Assembly: GCA_021496505.1 (NCBI GenBank)
Contig: CP053031.1
Location: 1,542,001 to 1,606,000, forward strand
DNA length: 64,000 nucleotides
Source: Thermoleophilia bacterium SCSIO 60948
Lineage (GTDB): Bacteria; Actinomycetota; Thermoleophilia; Solirubrobacterales; 70-9
Direction: 5' to 3'
Position 1 is the stretch's first letter; each line of letters begins with the position of its first letter. Under the pieces are notes generated by a model that saw nothing but the letters and a program-made list of their open reading frames with translations, had not been told where the DNA came from and did no database searches. Below, piece by piece: positions 7,735 to 18,070 of this stretch. The translations under genes and the position numbers were made by a program.

Positions 7735-9237
7735 GTGTTCGGAGCGCGCCAGAGGGCCCCGGTGGCCATCGCACTCGTCGTCGCGATGGCGCTCGCGGCG
7801 CCGGCGGCGCTCGGGTCGCCCGCCCCGCCGGCGCAGACGGCCGCCGCGCTCGACGCCCTCGCCGCGCCGGAGAACGAGCTCGACGTCGAGCGCTCGGCGA
7901 TCGCCGGCGGATCGACCGTGCTGCGTGTCGAGCAGGAGGTCGGCGGCCACCCGGTTCTCGGCGGCGAGTCCGTCCTCGTCCGCGAGCCCGATGGGTCGGT
8001 GACGCAGATCGCCGACGACACGGTTGCCGGCCTCGACGTCCCTGACGCACCGCTCGTCGGTCGCGAGGAGGCACTCGCGACCGCGGCCGCCGATCTCGGC
8101 GATCCCGAGCTGCGCTTCGAGCCCAGCGCGGAGCTCGTCGTCGACCCGGCGTCCGGCGAGCTCGTCTGGCGAGCCGTGCTACCGACCGTCGAGCCCTTCG
8201 CCGACCGCGAACTCCTCGTCTCGGCCGCCGACGCAACGATCCTCGCGCGCCGCAACCTGATCCAGGGCTTCACGGGTCGCGCCAAGCTCCACCGCGACAA
8301 CCCGATCTCCCAGCAGCGCTCCTACAAGGGCCTCAGCGACCGCGGCGACGAGAACTACAAGCGCCTGAACCGCCAGCGGCGCCCGGTCGAGCTGCCGCGG
8401 ATGCACGGCCGTCGCGGCTGTCTGCGCGGTGAGGCCGTCGTCGTGCGAGCCGGGCAGAGTCAGCGCAGCATCTGCCGGCGTTCGCGCGACTGGCGTCAGA
8501 CGAAGCGCGCGTCGCAGTCCTTCGAGCCGCTGATGGCCTACTTCCACGTCAACCGGGCCGAGGCGTACCTGGCTTCGCTCGATCTGAGCGGGCCGATCTT
8601 CGACGCGCCGCAGCGGGTCAACGCCAACGGCATCGACGTCGACAACTCCTACTTCTCACCGTCGAACGATCAGATCACGCTCGGGCGCGGCGGAGTCGAC
8701 GACGGCGAGGACGGCGAGATCATCGTCCACGAGTACGGCCACGCGGTGCAGGACGCGCAGGCGCCCGGCTTCGGGCGGACCTCGCAGGGCGCCGCGATGG
8801 GCGAGGGGTTCGGCGACTACCTGGCCGCGACCGTGGGCGAGCGCTTCTCGCGCTTGCCTACCCGCTTCGACGTCTGCGTGGGCGAGTGGGACTCGACCTC
8901 CTACCAGGCGAAGCCGAGCTGCCTGCGCAAGGTCGACTCGAATCTCAGGCTCCGCAAGGCTCAGCGCCGCTGCGGGGGGGATCCGCACTGCATCGGACTG
9001 CCCTGGTCGGCGGCGCTCTGGGACCTACGCGCCGCGCTCGGCGAGGACTCGGAGGGGCGGATGATCACCGACCGTGTCGTCGTCGACTCGCATTTCCTCA
9101 TGACCTCGCGATCGGGTTTCCGCGAGGGGGTTCGCGCGATGATCGCCGTCGACGAGTCGCTCTACGCGGGTGAGCACGTCGCTCAGATCGAGGGCGAGAT
9201 GGAGTCGCGCGGCTTCTGTCCGTCGGCGGGCTGCTGA
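7735..9237 (+). CDS. Secreted M36-like zinc metallopeptidase with FTP propeptide
   Basis: 500 residues from GTG 7735; an earlier TTG at 7717 would overlap rnj and weaken the signal peptide. The N-terminus (RQRAPVAIALVVAMALAAPA) is a Sec signal. Residues about 30-170 look like a fungalysin/thermolysin propeptide (VLRVEQEVGGHPVLGGESVL). The catalytic motif is IIVHEYGHAVQDAQ, with His332, Glu333 and His336, and the third zinc ligand is Glu357 in GEGFGDY. This HEYGH...GEGxxDY pairing resembles M36 more than M4 (HELTH...NEAxSD). Several Cys in the catalytic half may form disulfides. The last 55 bases overlap the 3' end of the convergent kinase gene. Confidence 0.8.
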   Translation: MFGARQRAPVAIALVVAMALAAPAALGSPAPPAQTAAALDALAAPENELDVERSAIAGGSTVLRVEQEVGGHPVLGGESVLVREPDGSVTQIADDTVAGLDVPDAPLVGREEALATAAADLGDPELRFEPSAELVVDPASGELVWRAVLPTVEPFADRELLVSAADATILARRNLIQGFTGRAKLHRDNPISQQRSYKGLSDRGDENYKRLNRQRRPVELPRMHGRRGCLRGEAVVVRAGQSQRSICRRSRDWRQTKRASQSFEPLMAYFHVNRAEAYLASLDLSGPIFDAPQRVNANGIDVDNSYFSPSNDQITLGRGGVDDGEDGEIIVHEYGHAVQDAQAPGFGRTSQGAAMGEGFGDYLAATVGERFSRLPTRFDVCVGEWDSTSYQAKPSCLRKVDSNLRLRKAQRRCGGDPHCIGLPWSAALWDLRAALGEDSEGRMITDRVVVDSHFLMTSRSGFREGVRAMIAVDESLYAGEHVAQIEGEMESRGFCPSAGC

Positions 9238-10706
9238 TCCGGATGGCCACCGGCTCGCTCCGCGGGCGCGGCGAGAGGCAGCTCGACCGAGAACAGCGCA
9301 CCCCCGAACCGTGACTCACCGACCGCGACCGAGCCGCCGTGTGACTCGGCGACCGCGCTGACGATCGCCAGCCCGAGGCCGGTGCCGGGGTCGCCGCGGA
9401 CGTCGGACGGCCCGTCGCCGCGTGCGAACCGCGAGAAGACCTGGTCGCGCAGTGATTCGGGCACGCCGGGGCCGTCGTCGGCCACCTCGATCCGCGCCGT
9501 CGAGCCGTCGGAGCTCAGCCCGAGCTCGATCGCGCTCCCCGGTGGCGTATGGCGGACGGCGTTGTCGAGCAGGTTGAGGACGAGCCTGTGAATCTCGTCG
9601 GCGTTCGCGAGCACGTGGGGCTCGGCCTCGATCCGCGAGCTCAGCCGGTGCTCGGTGGCGAGCGGCCGAAGCTCGGTCAGGGCGGCGGTCGCCACCTTCG
9701 CCAGGTCGATCTCGCGCCGGCTCCCGATCCGCCCCGCGTCCGCGCGGGCCAGCAACAGGAGGTCGGATACGAGGTGGCGCATCCGCCGCGTCGAGCCGAG
9801 CGCGCCGGCGAGGACCTCGGCGTCGTCGGGGTCGTCGATCTCGATCTCGAGCAGCTCGAGGTTGGCGAGGATGCTGGTCAGCGGGGTGCGGAGCTCGTGC
9901 GAGGCGTCGGCGACGAACTCGCGCTGGGCCTCGACGACCGCCTCGGTCTCGGCTCGGGCCGCGTCGAGCGCCGCGAGCATCTCCTCGAGCGTGCGCGCGA
10001 GCTCGGCGACCTCGTCGTCGGACTCGGGCTGCGGGATCTTGAGCGATGGGTCACGCGTGGTGGCGATCCGGCGCGCTGCCCCGGTGAGCGAGGCCACGGG
10101 GCTCATCGCGCGGTTCGCGACGGCCAGCCCGGCGAGCGTCGCCAGCAGCGTTCCGCCGATCACACCGCCGATCAAGAGCAGCCAGAGCCGGCCGATCGTC
10201 GCTTCGAGCTCGGTCCGGTTGCGGGCGTACTGAACGAGGACGGGAGCATTCGAGTTCAACGCCGCGATCGAAGTGTTGATCGGGTTCGTCGCGACCTCCC
10301 AGTCGGCGATCTGGACCGCCTCGCCCGAGGGGGCGAGGGTCCCGAAGTCGGGAGCTCCCGCCGTCTGATCGACGACGTCGCCACTCGAGTCGAGCAGCCG
10401 CACTACCGACTCACCGCTGGTCGGCAGCCCCTGGAAGGAAGGATCGAAGTCGCCGGCCGGATAGCGGGTGGTGAGCTGTAGGGCCAGGTTGCTCGCGACC
10501 TCCGCGGTGTCGGTGCGGAAGTCGTTGTTGAGCCGGTCCGACGTCAGCCGGCCGACCACGACGGCGACGCAGACGAGGATCACGAACGTGAGGCCCGCCG
10601 AGACGCCGGCCAGGCGCCAGCGCACGGGCCAGCGGCGCGGGGTCAGCAGGAGTGGGCGCGGCTTGCCCGCGAGACCCGGCCCGGGACCGGCCGGATCAGC
10701 CCGCAT
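9183..10706 (-). CDS. Two-component sensor histidine kinase
   Basis: 507 residues. TM1 about 33-53 (GVSAGLTFVILVCVAVVVG), an extracytoplasmic domain of about 110 residues, TM2 about 170-195 (LWLLLIGGVIGGTLLATLAG), then HAMP, then the HisKA box with EFVADASHELRTPLTSILAN. The ATPase part shows LLDNAVRHTPPG (N box), VADDGPGVP (G1) and GDPGTGLGLAIVSAVAESHG (G2). The gene begins inside the end of the response regulator gene (11-base overlap), so the pair is co-translated. The tail beyond SVELPLA is polar and overlaps the convergent peptidase gene. Stimulus unknown. Confidence 0.93.
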   Translation of the reverse strand: MRADPAGPGPGLAGKPRPLLLTPRRWPVRWRLAGVSAGLTFVILVCVAVVVGRLTSDRLNNDFRTDTAEVASNLALQLTTRYPAGDFDPSFQGLPTSGESVVRLLDSSGDVVDQTAGAPDFGTLAPSGEAVQIADWEVATNPINTSIAALNSNAPVLVQYARNRTELEATIGRLWLLLIGGVIGGTLLATLAGLAVANRAMSPVASLTGAARRIATTRDPSLKIPQPESDDEVAELARTLEEMLAALDAARAETEAVVEAQREFVADASHELRTPLTSILANLELLEIEIDDPDDAEVLAGALGSTRRMRHLVSDLLLLARADAGRIGSRREIDLAKVATAALTELRPLATEHRLSSRIEAEPHVLANADEIHRLVLNLLDNAVRHTPPGSAIELGLSSDGSTARIEVADDGPGVPESLRDQVFSRFARGDGPSDVRGDPGTGLGLAIVSAVAESHGGSVAVGESRFGGALFSVELPLAAPAERAGGHPDQQPADGQKPRDSISPSI

Positions 10707-11406
10707 CCGCGGTCCGTGGCCCCCTCAGGACGTAGCCGGCGCCGCGCTTGGTGTGGAGCATCCGCTCCTCGCCGCCCTCCTCGAGCTTGCGCCGCAGGTT
10801 CGAGATGAAGACGTCGATCGTGTTCGTCATCGCCGCCGGGTCATAGCCCCAGACCTGCTCGAGCAGCTGCTCGCGCGAGACGACGAGGCGCTCATTTCGC
10901 ATCAGGTGCTCGAGCAGCTCGAACTCGCGGTTCGTCAGCTCGATCTCGCGATCACCGCGGGTGACCTCCCGGCCGTCGACGTTGAGGCGTAGGTCGCCGA
11001 CGACGAGCGAGGCACTGCCGCGCGGCGGGCGCCGCCGCAGCAGAGCGCGCATGCGGGCGAGCAACTCGGAGCGCTCGAACGGCTTCGGCAGGTAGTCGTC
11101 GGCGCCGGCGTCGAGTCCGCCGACGCGGTCGTCGAGCTCGGTCCGGGCCGTCAGCACGAGGATCGGCACATCGCTCGAGGCGCGGATCCGCTTCAGGACC
11201 TCGACGCCGTCGAGGCGGGGGAGGCCGAGATCGAGGACGACGAGGTCCGGTGCGAACTCCTCGGCGGCCTGCAGAGCCTCGACGCCGTCGAAGGCGGCGC
11301 GCACCTCGTGGCCCTCCTGGCGGAGCGTCCGGCGCAGGACGTCGGCGATGGCGGTGTCGTCCTCGACGACGAGGACCCGGCCGGTTGCTTGATCAGAAGC
11401 GAGCAT
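10696..11406 (-). CDS. OmpR-family response regulator
   Basis: 236 residues. The N-terminal receiver has the acidic pair VVEDD, the phospho-acceptor Asp in DLVVLDLGLPRLDG, and the Thr/Lys pair LVLTART...YLPKPF. The C-terminal winged helix shows ELTNREFELLEHLMRNERLV, NTIDVFISNLRRKLEE and LHTKRGAGYVL, the MprA/OmpR type. It is the first gene of the pair with the downstream kinase. A TAACCT hexamer lies 9 bases before its ATG. Confidence 0.95.
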   Translation of the reverse strand: MLASDQATGRVLVVEDDTAIADVLRRTLRQEGHEVRAAFDGVEALQAAEEFAPDLVVLDLGLPRLDGVEVLKRIRASSDVPILVLTARTELDDRVGGLDAGADDYLPKPFERSELLARMRALLRRRPPRGSASLVVGDLRLNVDGREVTRGDREIELTNREFELLEHLMRNERLVVSREQLLEQVWGYDPAAMTNTIDVFISNLRRKLEEGGEERMLHTKRGAGYVLRGPRTADAG

Positions 11407-11415
11407 TCTGTCTTT

Positions 11416-11421
11416 AGGTTA
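11416..11421 (-). promoter_or_regulatory. -10 hexamer of response regulator/kinase operon
   Basis: On the minus strand TAACCT lies 9 bases upstream of the ATG at 11406. There is no Shine-Dalgarno sequence, so a near-leaderless transcript is likely. Confidence 0.4.
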
Positions 11422-11533
11422 GACCTCGAAGCGGTTCGGATGCAGGATCTTTTGAGCCCGGCTTTATGCCCGCGCCGAGCCCGCGGCCGCCCGGGCGAAG
11501 GGTCGCGGAGCGCGACGTCGAAGCCACCTGCAG

Positions 11534-14029
11534 ATGGCCACCAGATCGAAGCCCCGTTCCGCGACCTCGCGCGCGCGAGCGAAGGCACCCGCGAAGAGCG
11601 CCGCGCGGCGCAAGCCCCAACGACCGAGCCTGCGCGATCGCATCGCCGGTCTCGACCAGCGTGCCTACGACCTGGCGGGCCTGGCGCTGATCGCGCTCGC
11701 GGTCTACCTGGCGGGGGTGCTCTACCTCGGCTGGGAGGGCGGGCCGATCGCCGGTGCGCTGTCCGATGGGCTCGCGGCCCTGTTCGGAAAGCTCGCCTAC
11801 GCCGCCCCGGCCGCGTTGGCCGCGTGGGGCGCGATGCTCGTCGCCCGGCCGCTGATCCCCGCTCGCACCGCGCTCGGGGCCGGGGCCTTCCTGATCGGCG
11901 CGGCGCTCCTACTCGCATTCGCGGCGCAGACCGCCGGGCTCGGCGGCGAGCGCCCGATCCGTCGCGAGCTGTTCGAGCCGCGTTTCTACACCGAGCACGG
12001 CGGGCTGACCGGCGAGACGCTCTACTGGGCGACGACCTCACTCTTCCAGCGCGCCGGCGCACACATCGTCGCGGTCCTGCTGCTGATCAGCGGCCTGCTG
12101 CTGATCACGGGCACGACGATCGCGCAGCTGCTCGAGGCGGTGCAGCGCGGCGGCGCCGACGCCTACCGCCGGGCCAACGACAGCACACGCGAGATGGCTC
12201 GAGGCGCGGCGGAGGCACGGCTCGAGCGCCGTCGCGAGCGCGAGCTCGAGGCCGCGCGCGCGGAGGCCCCGACCCGCCGCTTCGAGCCGGCCCCGGAAGC
12301 CGATGACGATTGGGAGATCGACGACGGACCGCCGACCGGCCAGCACGACCCCGAACCCGCGGCCGAGCCGGACCCGGAGCCCGATCCCGAACCGGAAGCG
12401 GAGGTCGAGGGCGACTTCGAGCCGCCGCCGCTTCCCCCCGAGCCCGACGAGGGCGGGATCGACGTCTACGAGCAGGGCTCCTCCGAGCCGGTCGCGACCA
12501 CCCCGATGGGCAACCGGCGCACCGGAGGGATCACCGAATCCGACGAGCTGAACTACACGAAGCCGAGCCCGCGGATGCTCGGCAAGGGCAAGAACGACCC
12601 CGGGCCCGACATCCGCGACCGCGAAGCCGTGGCGAAGTCGCTGATCGAGGCGCTGAAGCACTTCGGCGTCGACGCGAAGCTGCTCGGCACCGTCTCCGGA
12701 CCGCACGTCAGCCGCTATGAGCTCCAGCTCGCGCCGGGAACGAAGGTCGGCAAGGTCGCGCAGCTCAAGGACGACCTCGCCTACGCGCTCGCCTCGACCG
12801 ACATCCGGATCCTCGCCCCGATCCCCGGCAAGAAGGCCGTCGGGGTCGAGGTCCCGAACGCGCGTCGCCGGATGGTCAAGCTGGGTGACATCTACGCCGG
12901 GCGGCCGAAGGGCGCCTCGCCGCTCGTCGCCTGGCTCGGCAAGGACGTCGCAGGCCAGGACTGCTGGACCGACCTCGCGCTGATGCCGCACGCGCTCGTC
13001 GCCGGTACGACCGGCTCGGGCAAGTCCGGGTGCATCAACGCGATGCTGTCCTCGATCCTGATGGACGCCTCGCCGAACGAGGTCCGGCTCGTCCTCGTCG
13101 ACCCGAAGCGGGTCGAGCTCAATCACTACGAGCGCCTGCCGCACCTGCTGACCCCGGTCGTCACGAACCCGCGGCTCGCCGCGACCGTCCTCGGCAACCT
13201 GATCGGGGAGATGGAGAACCGCTACGAGGTGATGTCGAAGGCCCGCGGCCGCAACCTCAACGAGCTCAACAAGATCCGGCGCAAGAACGGCGAGAACCCG
13301 CTCCCGCACATCCTCTGCGTGATCGACGAGCTCGCCGACCTGATGATGGTCGCGCCCGCCGACGTCGAGGAGTCGATCATCCGCCTCGCGCAGAAGTCGC
13401 GCGCGGTCGGGATCCATCTGGTGCTCGCGACGCAGCGGCCGTCGACCGACGTCATCACCGGCACGATCAAGATCAACATCCCGTCACGGATCGCCTTCGC
13501 GGTCGCCTCGCAGGTCGACTCGCGCGTGATCCTCGACTCGGGCGGCGCCGAGTCCCTGCTCGGGCAGGGCGACATGCTGTTCCGGCCGGTCGGCAGCTCG
13601 AAGATGCAACGCATCCAGGGTGCCTTCATCACCGAGGACGAGATCGCGCGGATCTGCTCGCACTGGGCGCGCCAGGGCGAACCGGAGTTCGACGAGGAGA
13701 TGCTGACCGAGCGCGAGGAGGCTCCCGCCGAGGGTGGGGCGGAGGGCGAGCTCTCGCCCGACCAGGACGACCTCCTGGCCGACGCGGCGCGGATCGTCGT
13801 CGAGTCGGAGACCGCCTCGGTCTCGATGATCCAGCGCCGACTGCGCGTCGGCTACACGCGGGCAGGTCGCCTGATCGACATGCTCGAGCGCCGAGGCATC
13901 ATCTCCGGCTACGAGGGGTCGAAGCCGCGTCAGGTCCTCGTCTCGCAGTCCGATCTGCCGCGGATGCTCGAGAACATGGGCACCCAAGCGATCGACGACG
14001 CCGACGCGGAGCTCGAATCCGTCCGCTGA
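11534..14029 (+). CDS. ftsK: DNA translocase FtsK/SpoIIIE
   Basis: 831 residues. Hexameric ATP-driven DNA pump at the division septum. Four N-terminal membrane spans lie between about 50 and 200 (for example LALIALAVYLAGVLYLGW and IVAVLLLISGLLLITGTTIA). An acidic Pro/Glu linker covers about 255-330. The motor follows: Walker A GTTGSGKSG near residue 490 and Walker B ILCVIDELADLMMV near 600, with ATQRPSTDVITGTIK after it. The C-terminal gamma winged helix (about 750-815, ASVSMIQRRLRVGYTRAGRL) reads orienting sequences. All domains are present. Confidence 0.96.
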   Translation: MATRSKPRSATSRARAKAPAKSAARRKPQRPSLRDRIAGLDQRAYDLAGLALIALAVYLAGVLYLGWEGGPIAGALSDGLAALFGKLAYAAPAALAAWGAMLVARPLIPARTALGAGAFLIGAALLLAFAAQTAGLGGERPIRRELFEPRFYTEHGGLTGETLYWATTSLFQRAGAHIVAVLLLISGLLLITGTTIAQLLEAVQRGGADAYRRANDSTREMARGAAEARLERRRERELEAARAEAPTRRFEPAPEADDDWEIDDGPPTGQHDPEPAAEPDPEPDPEPEAEVEGDFEPPPLPPEPDEGGIDVYEQGSSEPVATTPMGNRRTGGITESDELNYTKPSPRMLGKGKNDPGPDIRDREAVAKSLIEALKHFGVDAKLLGTVSGPHVSRYELQLAPGTKVGKVAQLKDDLAYALASTDIRILAPIPGKKAVGVEVPNARRRMVKLGDIYAGRPKGASPLVAWLGKDVAGQDCWTDLALMPHALVAGTTGSGKSGCINAMLSSILMDASPNEVRLVLVDPKRVELNHYERLPHLLTPVVTNPRLAATVLGNLIGEMENRYEVMSKARGRNLNELNKIRRKNGENPLPHILCVIDELADLMMVAPADVEESIIRLAQKSRAVGIHLVLATQRPSTDVITGTIKINIPSRIAFAVASQVDSRVILDSGGAESLLGQGDMLFRPVGSSKMQRIQGAFITEDEIARICSHWARQGEPEFDEEMLTEREEAPAEGGAEGELSPDQDDLLADAARIVVESETASVSMIQRRLRVGYTRAGRLIDMLERRGIISGYEGSKPRQVLVSQSDLPRMLENMGTQAIDDADAELESVR

Positions 14030-14050
14030 GCGGGGGTTTCGGGCCCCGCT
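14029..14050 (+). terminator. Hairpin after ftsK
   Basis: AGCGGGG (14029-14035) and CCCCGCT (14044-14050) pair over 7 bp with an 8-base loop directly at the ftsK stop. There is no following T-tract, so intrinsic termination is only possible. Confidence 0.4.
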
Positions 14051-14087
14051 GGCGGCATTTCTCTCACGATCCGGTGAGAATGGGCGC

Positions 14088-14882
14088 ATGAGCCGACGTG
14101 ATCCATCGATGCGCCTGGGCGAGGTCCTGCGCGATGCGCGCAACCGCGAGGGGCTCGAGATCACCGACGTCGAGCGGACGACGAAGATCCGCATCAAGTA
14201 CCTGCGCGCACTCGAGGCGGAGGAGTGGGATCAACTCCCGAGCCCGGCCTACGCGAAGGGCTTCCTGCGCACATACGCGCAGCTGCTCGGTCTCGACGGG
14301 GACGCGCTCGTCGACGAGTTCCGCCGCCAGGTCGAGGTCGGCCCCGACGACCAGCCCTTCGGCCCTCAGGCCTCGACGCGCCGGCGCGCCACGCCCAACC
14401 CGGCGACCCAGGGTCCGCCGCCGATGTTCCCGCCGATCGTCCCGATCGCCGTCGGGCTCGTCGTCCTGGCCGCGGTCGTGTTCGCGATCATCGGTCTGCT
14501 CGGCGACTCCGGCGAGGAGTCGGGCGGCGAGCCGACGAAGCAGGAGCAGCGTGCGGAGCGCCGCGAGGCACGTGAGGCGCGCGCGGCCGAGGACGGAGTC
14601 GTCCTGGCGATCGAGCGCGACACCGCGGTCTGCCTGCTCGACGAAACCCCGGAGCCGCTCGTCGACGGATCGGTCCAGCCTGAGGGCGAGGAGCTCGGGC
14701 CGTTCGACGCCGAGCGGCTGACGCTGCGATTCCCGGAGGGCTTCGCCGCCGGTGACGCCGAGCTGACCGTGCGCGGCGAGCCGGCGGACCTCGAGCCCGA
14801 GTCCGGTGACGGTCCGGCCCAGTACCGGATCGAGGGGCGCTCGGTCGAGCGGATCGACCCCCCGCCGGCGAGCTGTCCGTGA
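14088..14882 (+). CDS. RodZ-like membrane protein with N-terminal HTH
   Basis: 264 residues. The N-terminal HTH_25 region (about 8-80) reads LRDARNREGLEITDVERTTK then YAKGFLRTYAQLLGLD, the RodZ-type helix-turn-helix that binds MreB rather than DNA. One membrane span lies near 122-142 (IVPIAVGLVVLAAVVFAIIG). A charged linker follows, then an external domain resembling DUF4115 (about 170-264). The position between ftsK and cinA is conserved in actinobacteria. The stop overlaps the cinA start by 4 bases. A GAGAAT hexamer lies 6 bases before the ATG. Confidence 0.8.
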   Translation: MSRRDPSMRLGEVLRDARNREGLEITDVERTTKIRIKYLRALEAEEWDQLPSPAYAKGFLRTYAQLLGLDGDALVDEFRRQVEVGPDDQPFGPQASTRRRATPNPATQGPPPMFPPIVPIAVGLVVLAAVVFAIIGLLGDSGEESGGEPTKQEQRAERREAREARAAEDGVVLAIERDTAVCLLDETPEPLVDGSVQPEGEELGPFDAERLTLRFPEGFAAGDAELTVRGEPADLEPESGDGPAQYRIEGRSVERIDPPPASCP

Positions 14883-16174
14883 CCGGCGCCGCGGCGCCCC
14901 GACCCCGAGCGGGGATCGTCGTGACCGGCACCGAGGTGCTGACCGGGATCGTCTCCGACGCGAACGGCCCGTGGGTCTCCGCGCGCCTCGGTGAGCTCGG
15001 GATCGACGTCGAGAGCATCCTGGTGGTCGGGGACCGCCCGGACGACCTGCGTGCCGCGCTCGAGCACCTGACCGCGCTCGGCCTCGACCTGATCGTCACG
15101 AGCGGCGGGCTCGGCCCGACGGCCGACGACCTGACAGCGGAGGTCGTCGCACGCCACGCCGGTCGCGAACTGCGTCTCGACAGCGCGATGGAGGAGCGGA
15201 TCGCGGGCATCCTGGCCGAGTTCGCGCGTCGCTTCGAGACCGACCGTGAGGCGCTCGCGGCTGCGAACCGAAAGCAGGCGATGGTCCCCGAGGGCGCGCT
15301 CGCCCTCGATCCCGCCGGCACCGCGCCCGGCCTCGTCGTGCCGCCTCGCGACGAGGGGCCGCTTACCGTCGTGCTGCCCGGCCCCCCACGCGAGCTCCAG
15401 GCGATGTGGCCGGCGGCCCTCGAGGCGCCGGCGGTGCGCGAGCTGCTCGATCGCACTCCGGAGCGCGGCGTCGAGACCCTGAGGATCTTCGGCGCGCCCG
15501 AGTCTGAGATCGCGAAGACGCTGCGCGAGGCGGAGTCCGAGGGCCTCGAGCTCACCGAGCTCGAGATCACGACCTGCCTGCGCCGCGCCGAGCTCGAGAT
15601 CGTCGTCGCCTATCCGGCCTCCGCGCGTCCGCGCTACGAGGCGCTCGAGGAGCGGATCGCTACCGAGTACGGGCGGCGACTGTTCTCGCGCGACGGATCG
15701 ACGATCGACGAGCAGGTCGCGGGCCTCCTCACGGGGCGGCGGATCGGGCTCGGCGAATCGTGCTCCGCGGGTCTGCTCGCGGCCAGGCTCGCCGACCGTC
15801 CCGGATCCTCCGAGTATCTGATGGGTGGCGTGGTCGCCTACTCGAACGCGGCGAAGTCGGAGCACCTGGGCGTCCCGGAAGAGTTGATCGCCGAGCACGG
15901 CGCGGTCTCGCCGCCGGTCGCGGCCGCGATGGCCGAGGGTGCCAGGGAGCGCTTCGGCGGCGACCTCGGCGTCGGGATCACCGGCGTGGCGGGCCCGGGG
16001 GGTGGCACCGAGGCCAAGCCCGTCGGATACGTGTGCATCTGCGCCACCGCCGGTGGCGAGCGGCGGGTCGAGCGCGACCCGGTGCTGCCCGGCGACCGGG
16101 CGACGATCCGCGATCGCTCGACCACCGTGGCCCTGCACATGCTGCGCTCGCTGCTCGCCTCGCACCCCGGCTGA
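14879..16174 (+). CDS. cinA: CinA family nicotinamide-nucleotide amidase
   Basis: 431 residues. The N-terminal MoCF-like domain (about 10-180) carries GIVVTGTEVLTGIVSDANG and VTSGGLGPTADDLTAEVVAR. The C-terminal amidase domain (about 270-430) has GESCSAGLLAARLADRPGSS, the nucleophile Ser region, and GVAGPGGGTEAKPVGYV. NMN deamidation salvages pyridine nucleotide. In Gram-positives cinA lies just upstream of recA, as here with only thpR between. Confidence 0.95.
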   Translation: MTGAAAPRPRAGIVVTGTEVLTGIVSDANGPWVSARLGELGIDVESILVVGDRPDDLRAALEHLTALGLDLIVTSGGLGPTADDLTAEVVARHAGRELRLDSAMEERIAGILAEFARRFETDREALAAANRKQAMVPEGALALDPAGTAPGLVVPPRDEGPLTVVLPGPPRELQAMWPAALEAPAVRELLDRTPERGVETLRIFGAPESEIAKTLREAESEGLELTELEITTCLRRAELEIVVAYPASARPRYEALEERIATEYGRRLFSRDGSTIDEQVAGLLTGRRIGLGESCSAGLLAARLADRPGSSEYLMGGVVAYSNAAKSEHLGVPEELIAEHGAVSPPVAAAMAEGARERFGGDLGVGITGVAGPGGGTEAKPVGYVCICATAGGERRVERDPVLPGDRATIRDRSTTVALHMLRSLLASHPG

Positions 16175-16250
16175 GCGGCCGCCGGCATCTCGTCACGGTT
16201 TCGGTTCGGACCCGGCACAGAGTCCGCACAACGCCGACCGCACGCTCACC

Positions 16251-16256
16251 TAGCGT
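16251..16256 (+). promoter_or_regulatory. -10 hexamer of thpR (leaderless)
   Basis: TAGCGT lies 7 bases before GTG 16264 and overlaps an alternative in-frame GTG at 16255. The spacing therefore decides for 16264. Confidence 0.4.
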
Positions 16257-16263
16257 GGCGTTC

Positions 16264-16907
16264 GTGACCGAGGCAGGGCGATCACCGGAGCGTCGCGAGC
16301 GGCTGTTCTTCGCCCTCGACCTGCCGCAACCGCTGCGCGCGGCCCTCCACGACGTCGCCGAGCGCGCCGCCGCGACCGATAGCGGCCTGCGCGCGGTCGC
16401 GGGTGCGCGACTTCACGTGACCGTGCTGTTCCTCGGCGAGGTCTCGCGCGGGCTGGTGCCCGGGCTGGGAGCGGTCCTGATGGAGCTCGTGCCACGCCGC
16501 GTCGAGCTCTCGGTGAGCGGCTTCGCCGGGCTTCCCCGTGGCCGCCCGCGTCTCTTCGCCGCCGAGCTCGCGGCTCCCGGCGCCGCGGTGCTCCGTGCCG
16601 AGCTGGTCGCGCGCCTCGAGGACGCCGGTCTGCCATACGGCGACCGCGAGGCGCTCGAGCGGCCGTTCTGGCCGCACGTGACCGTTCTGAGGGCGCGCGG
16701 GGGCCGCTCGCCGATCGTCGTCCCGGAGGCCCTCGGAGCCGGGGCTCGCGGCATCGATCGGCACCACGATGCCGTCCGGGTCTGTCTTTACCGTTCGAAC
16801 AAGAGTTCCGGTGGTCCGTCGGACGGGGGATACGAGCCGTTGGCCGGACTCGAGCTTCCCACCGGCCGGACGGGCGGGCCGGACCGCAACCCAGAGGTGA
16901 TTGAGCC

Positions 16908-16911
<4 letters not shown>
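16264..16911 (+). CDS. thpR: RNA 2',3'-cyclic phosphodiesterase (2'-5' RNA ligase family)
   Basis: 215 residues from GTG 16264. Both HxTx motifs of the 2H phosphoesterase superfamily are present: [12 protein letters not shown] (about 44-55) and [12 protein letters not shown] (about 138-149). [19 protein letters not shown] is the typical N-terminus. The family cleaves 2',3'-cyclic phosphates on RNA ends in vitro. cinA-thpR-recA is a common actinobacterial order. The stop overlaps recA by 4 bases (ATGA). The coding sequence also contains a probable LexA box. Confidence 0.9.
16796..16809 (+). promoter_or_regulatory. Probable LexA (SOS) box upstream of recA
   Basis: CGAACAAGAGTTCC contains the palindrome GAAC-N4-GTTC, the core of the Gram-positive/actinobacterial LexA operator (CGAACRNRYGTTYG). 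It lies within thpR, about 98 bases before the recA ATG, where a DNA-damage-inducible promoter would be expected. Only the outermost base of one half-site departs from consensus. Confidence 0.65.
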
Positions 16912-18023
<1,112 letters not shown>

Positions 18024-18070
18024 CCCTGGCCGCCGAAGCCGCGCAGGCCGAGGAGGCGTTCGCCAAGGCG

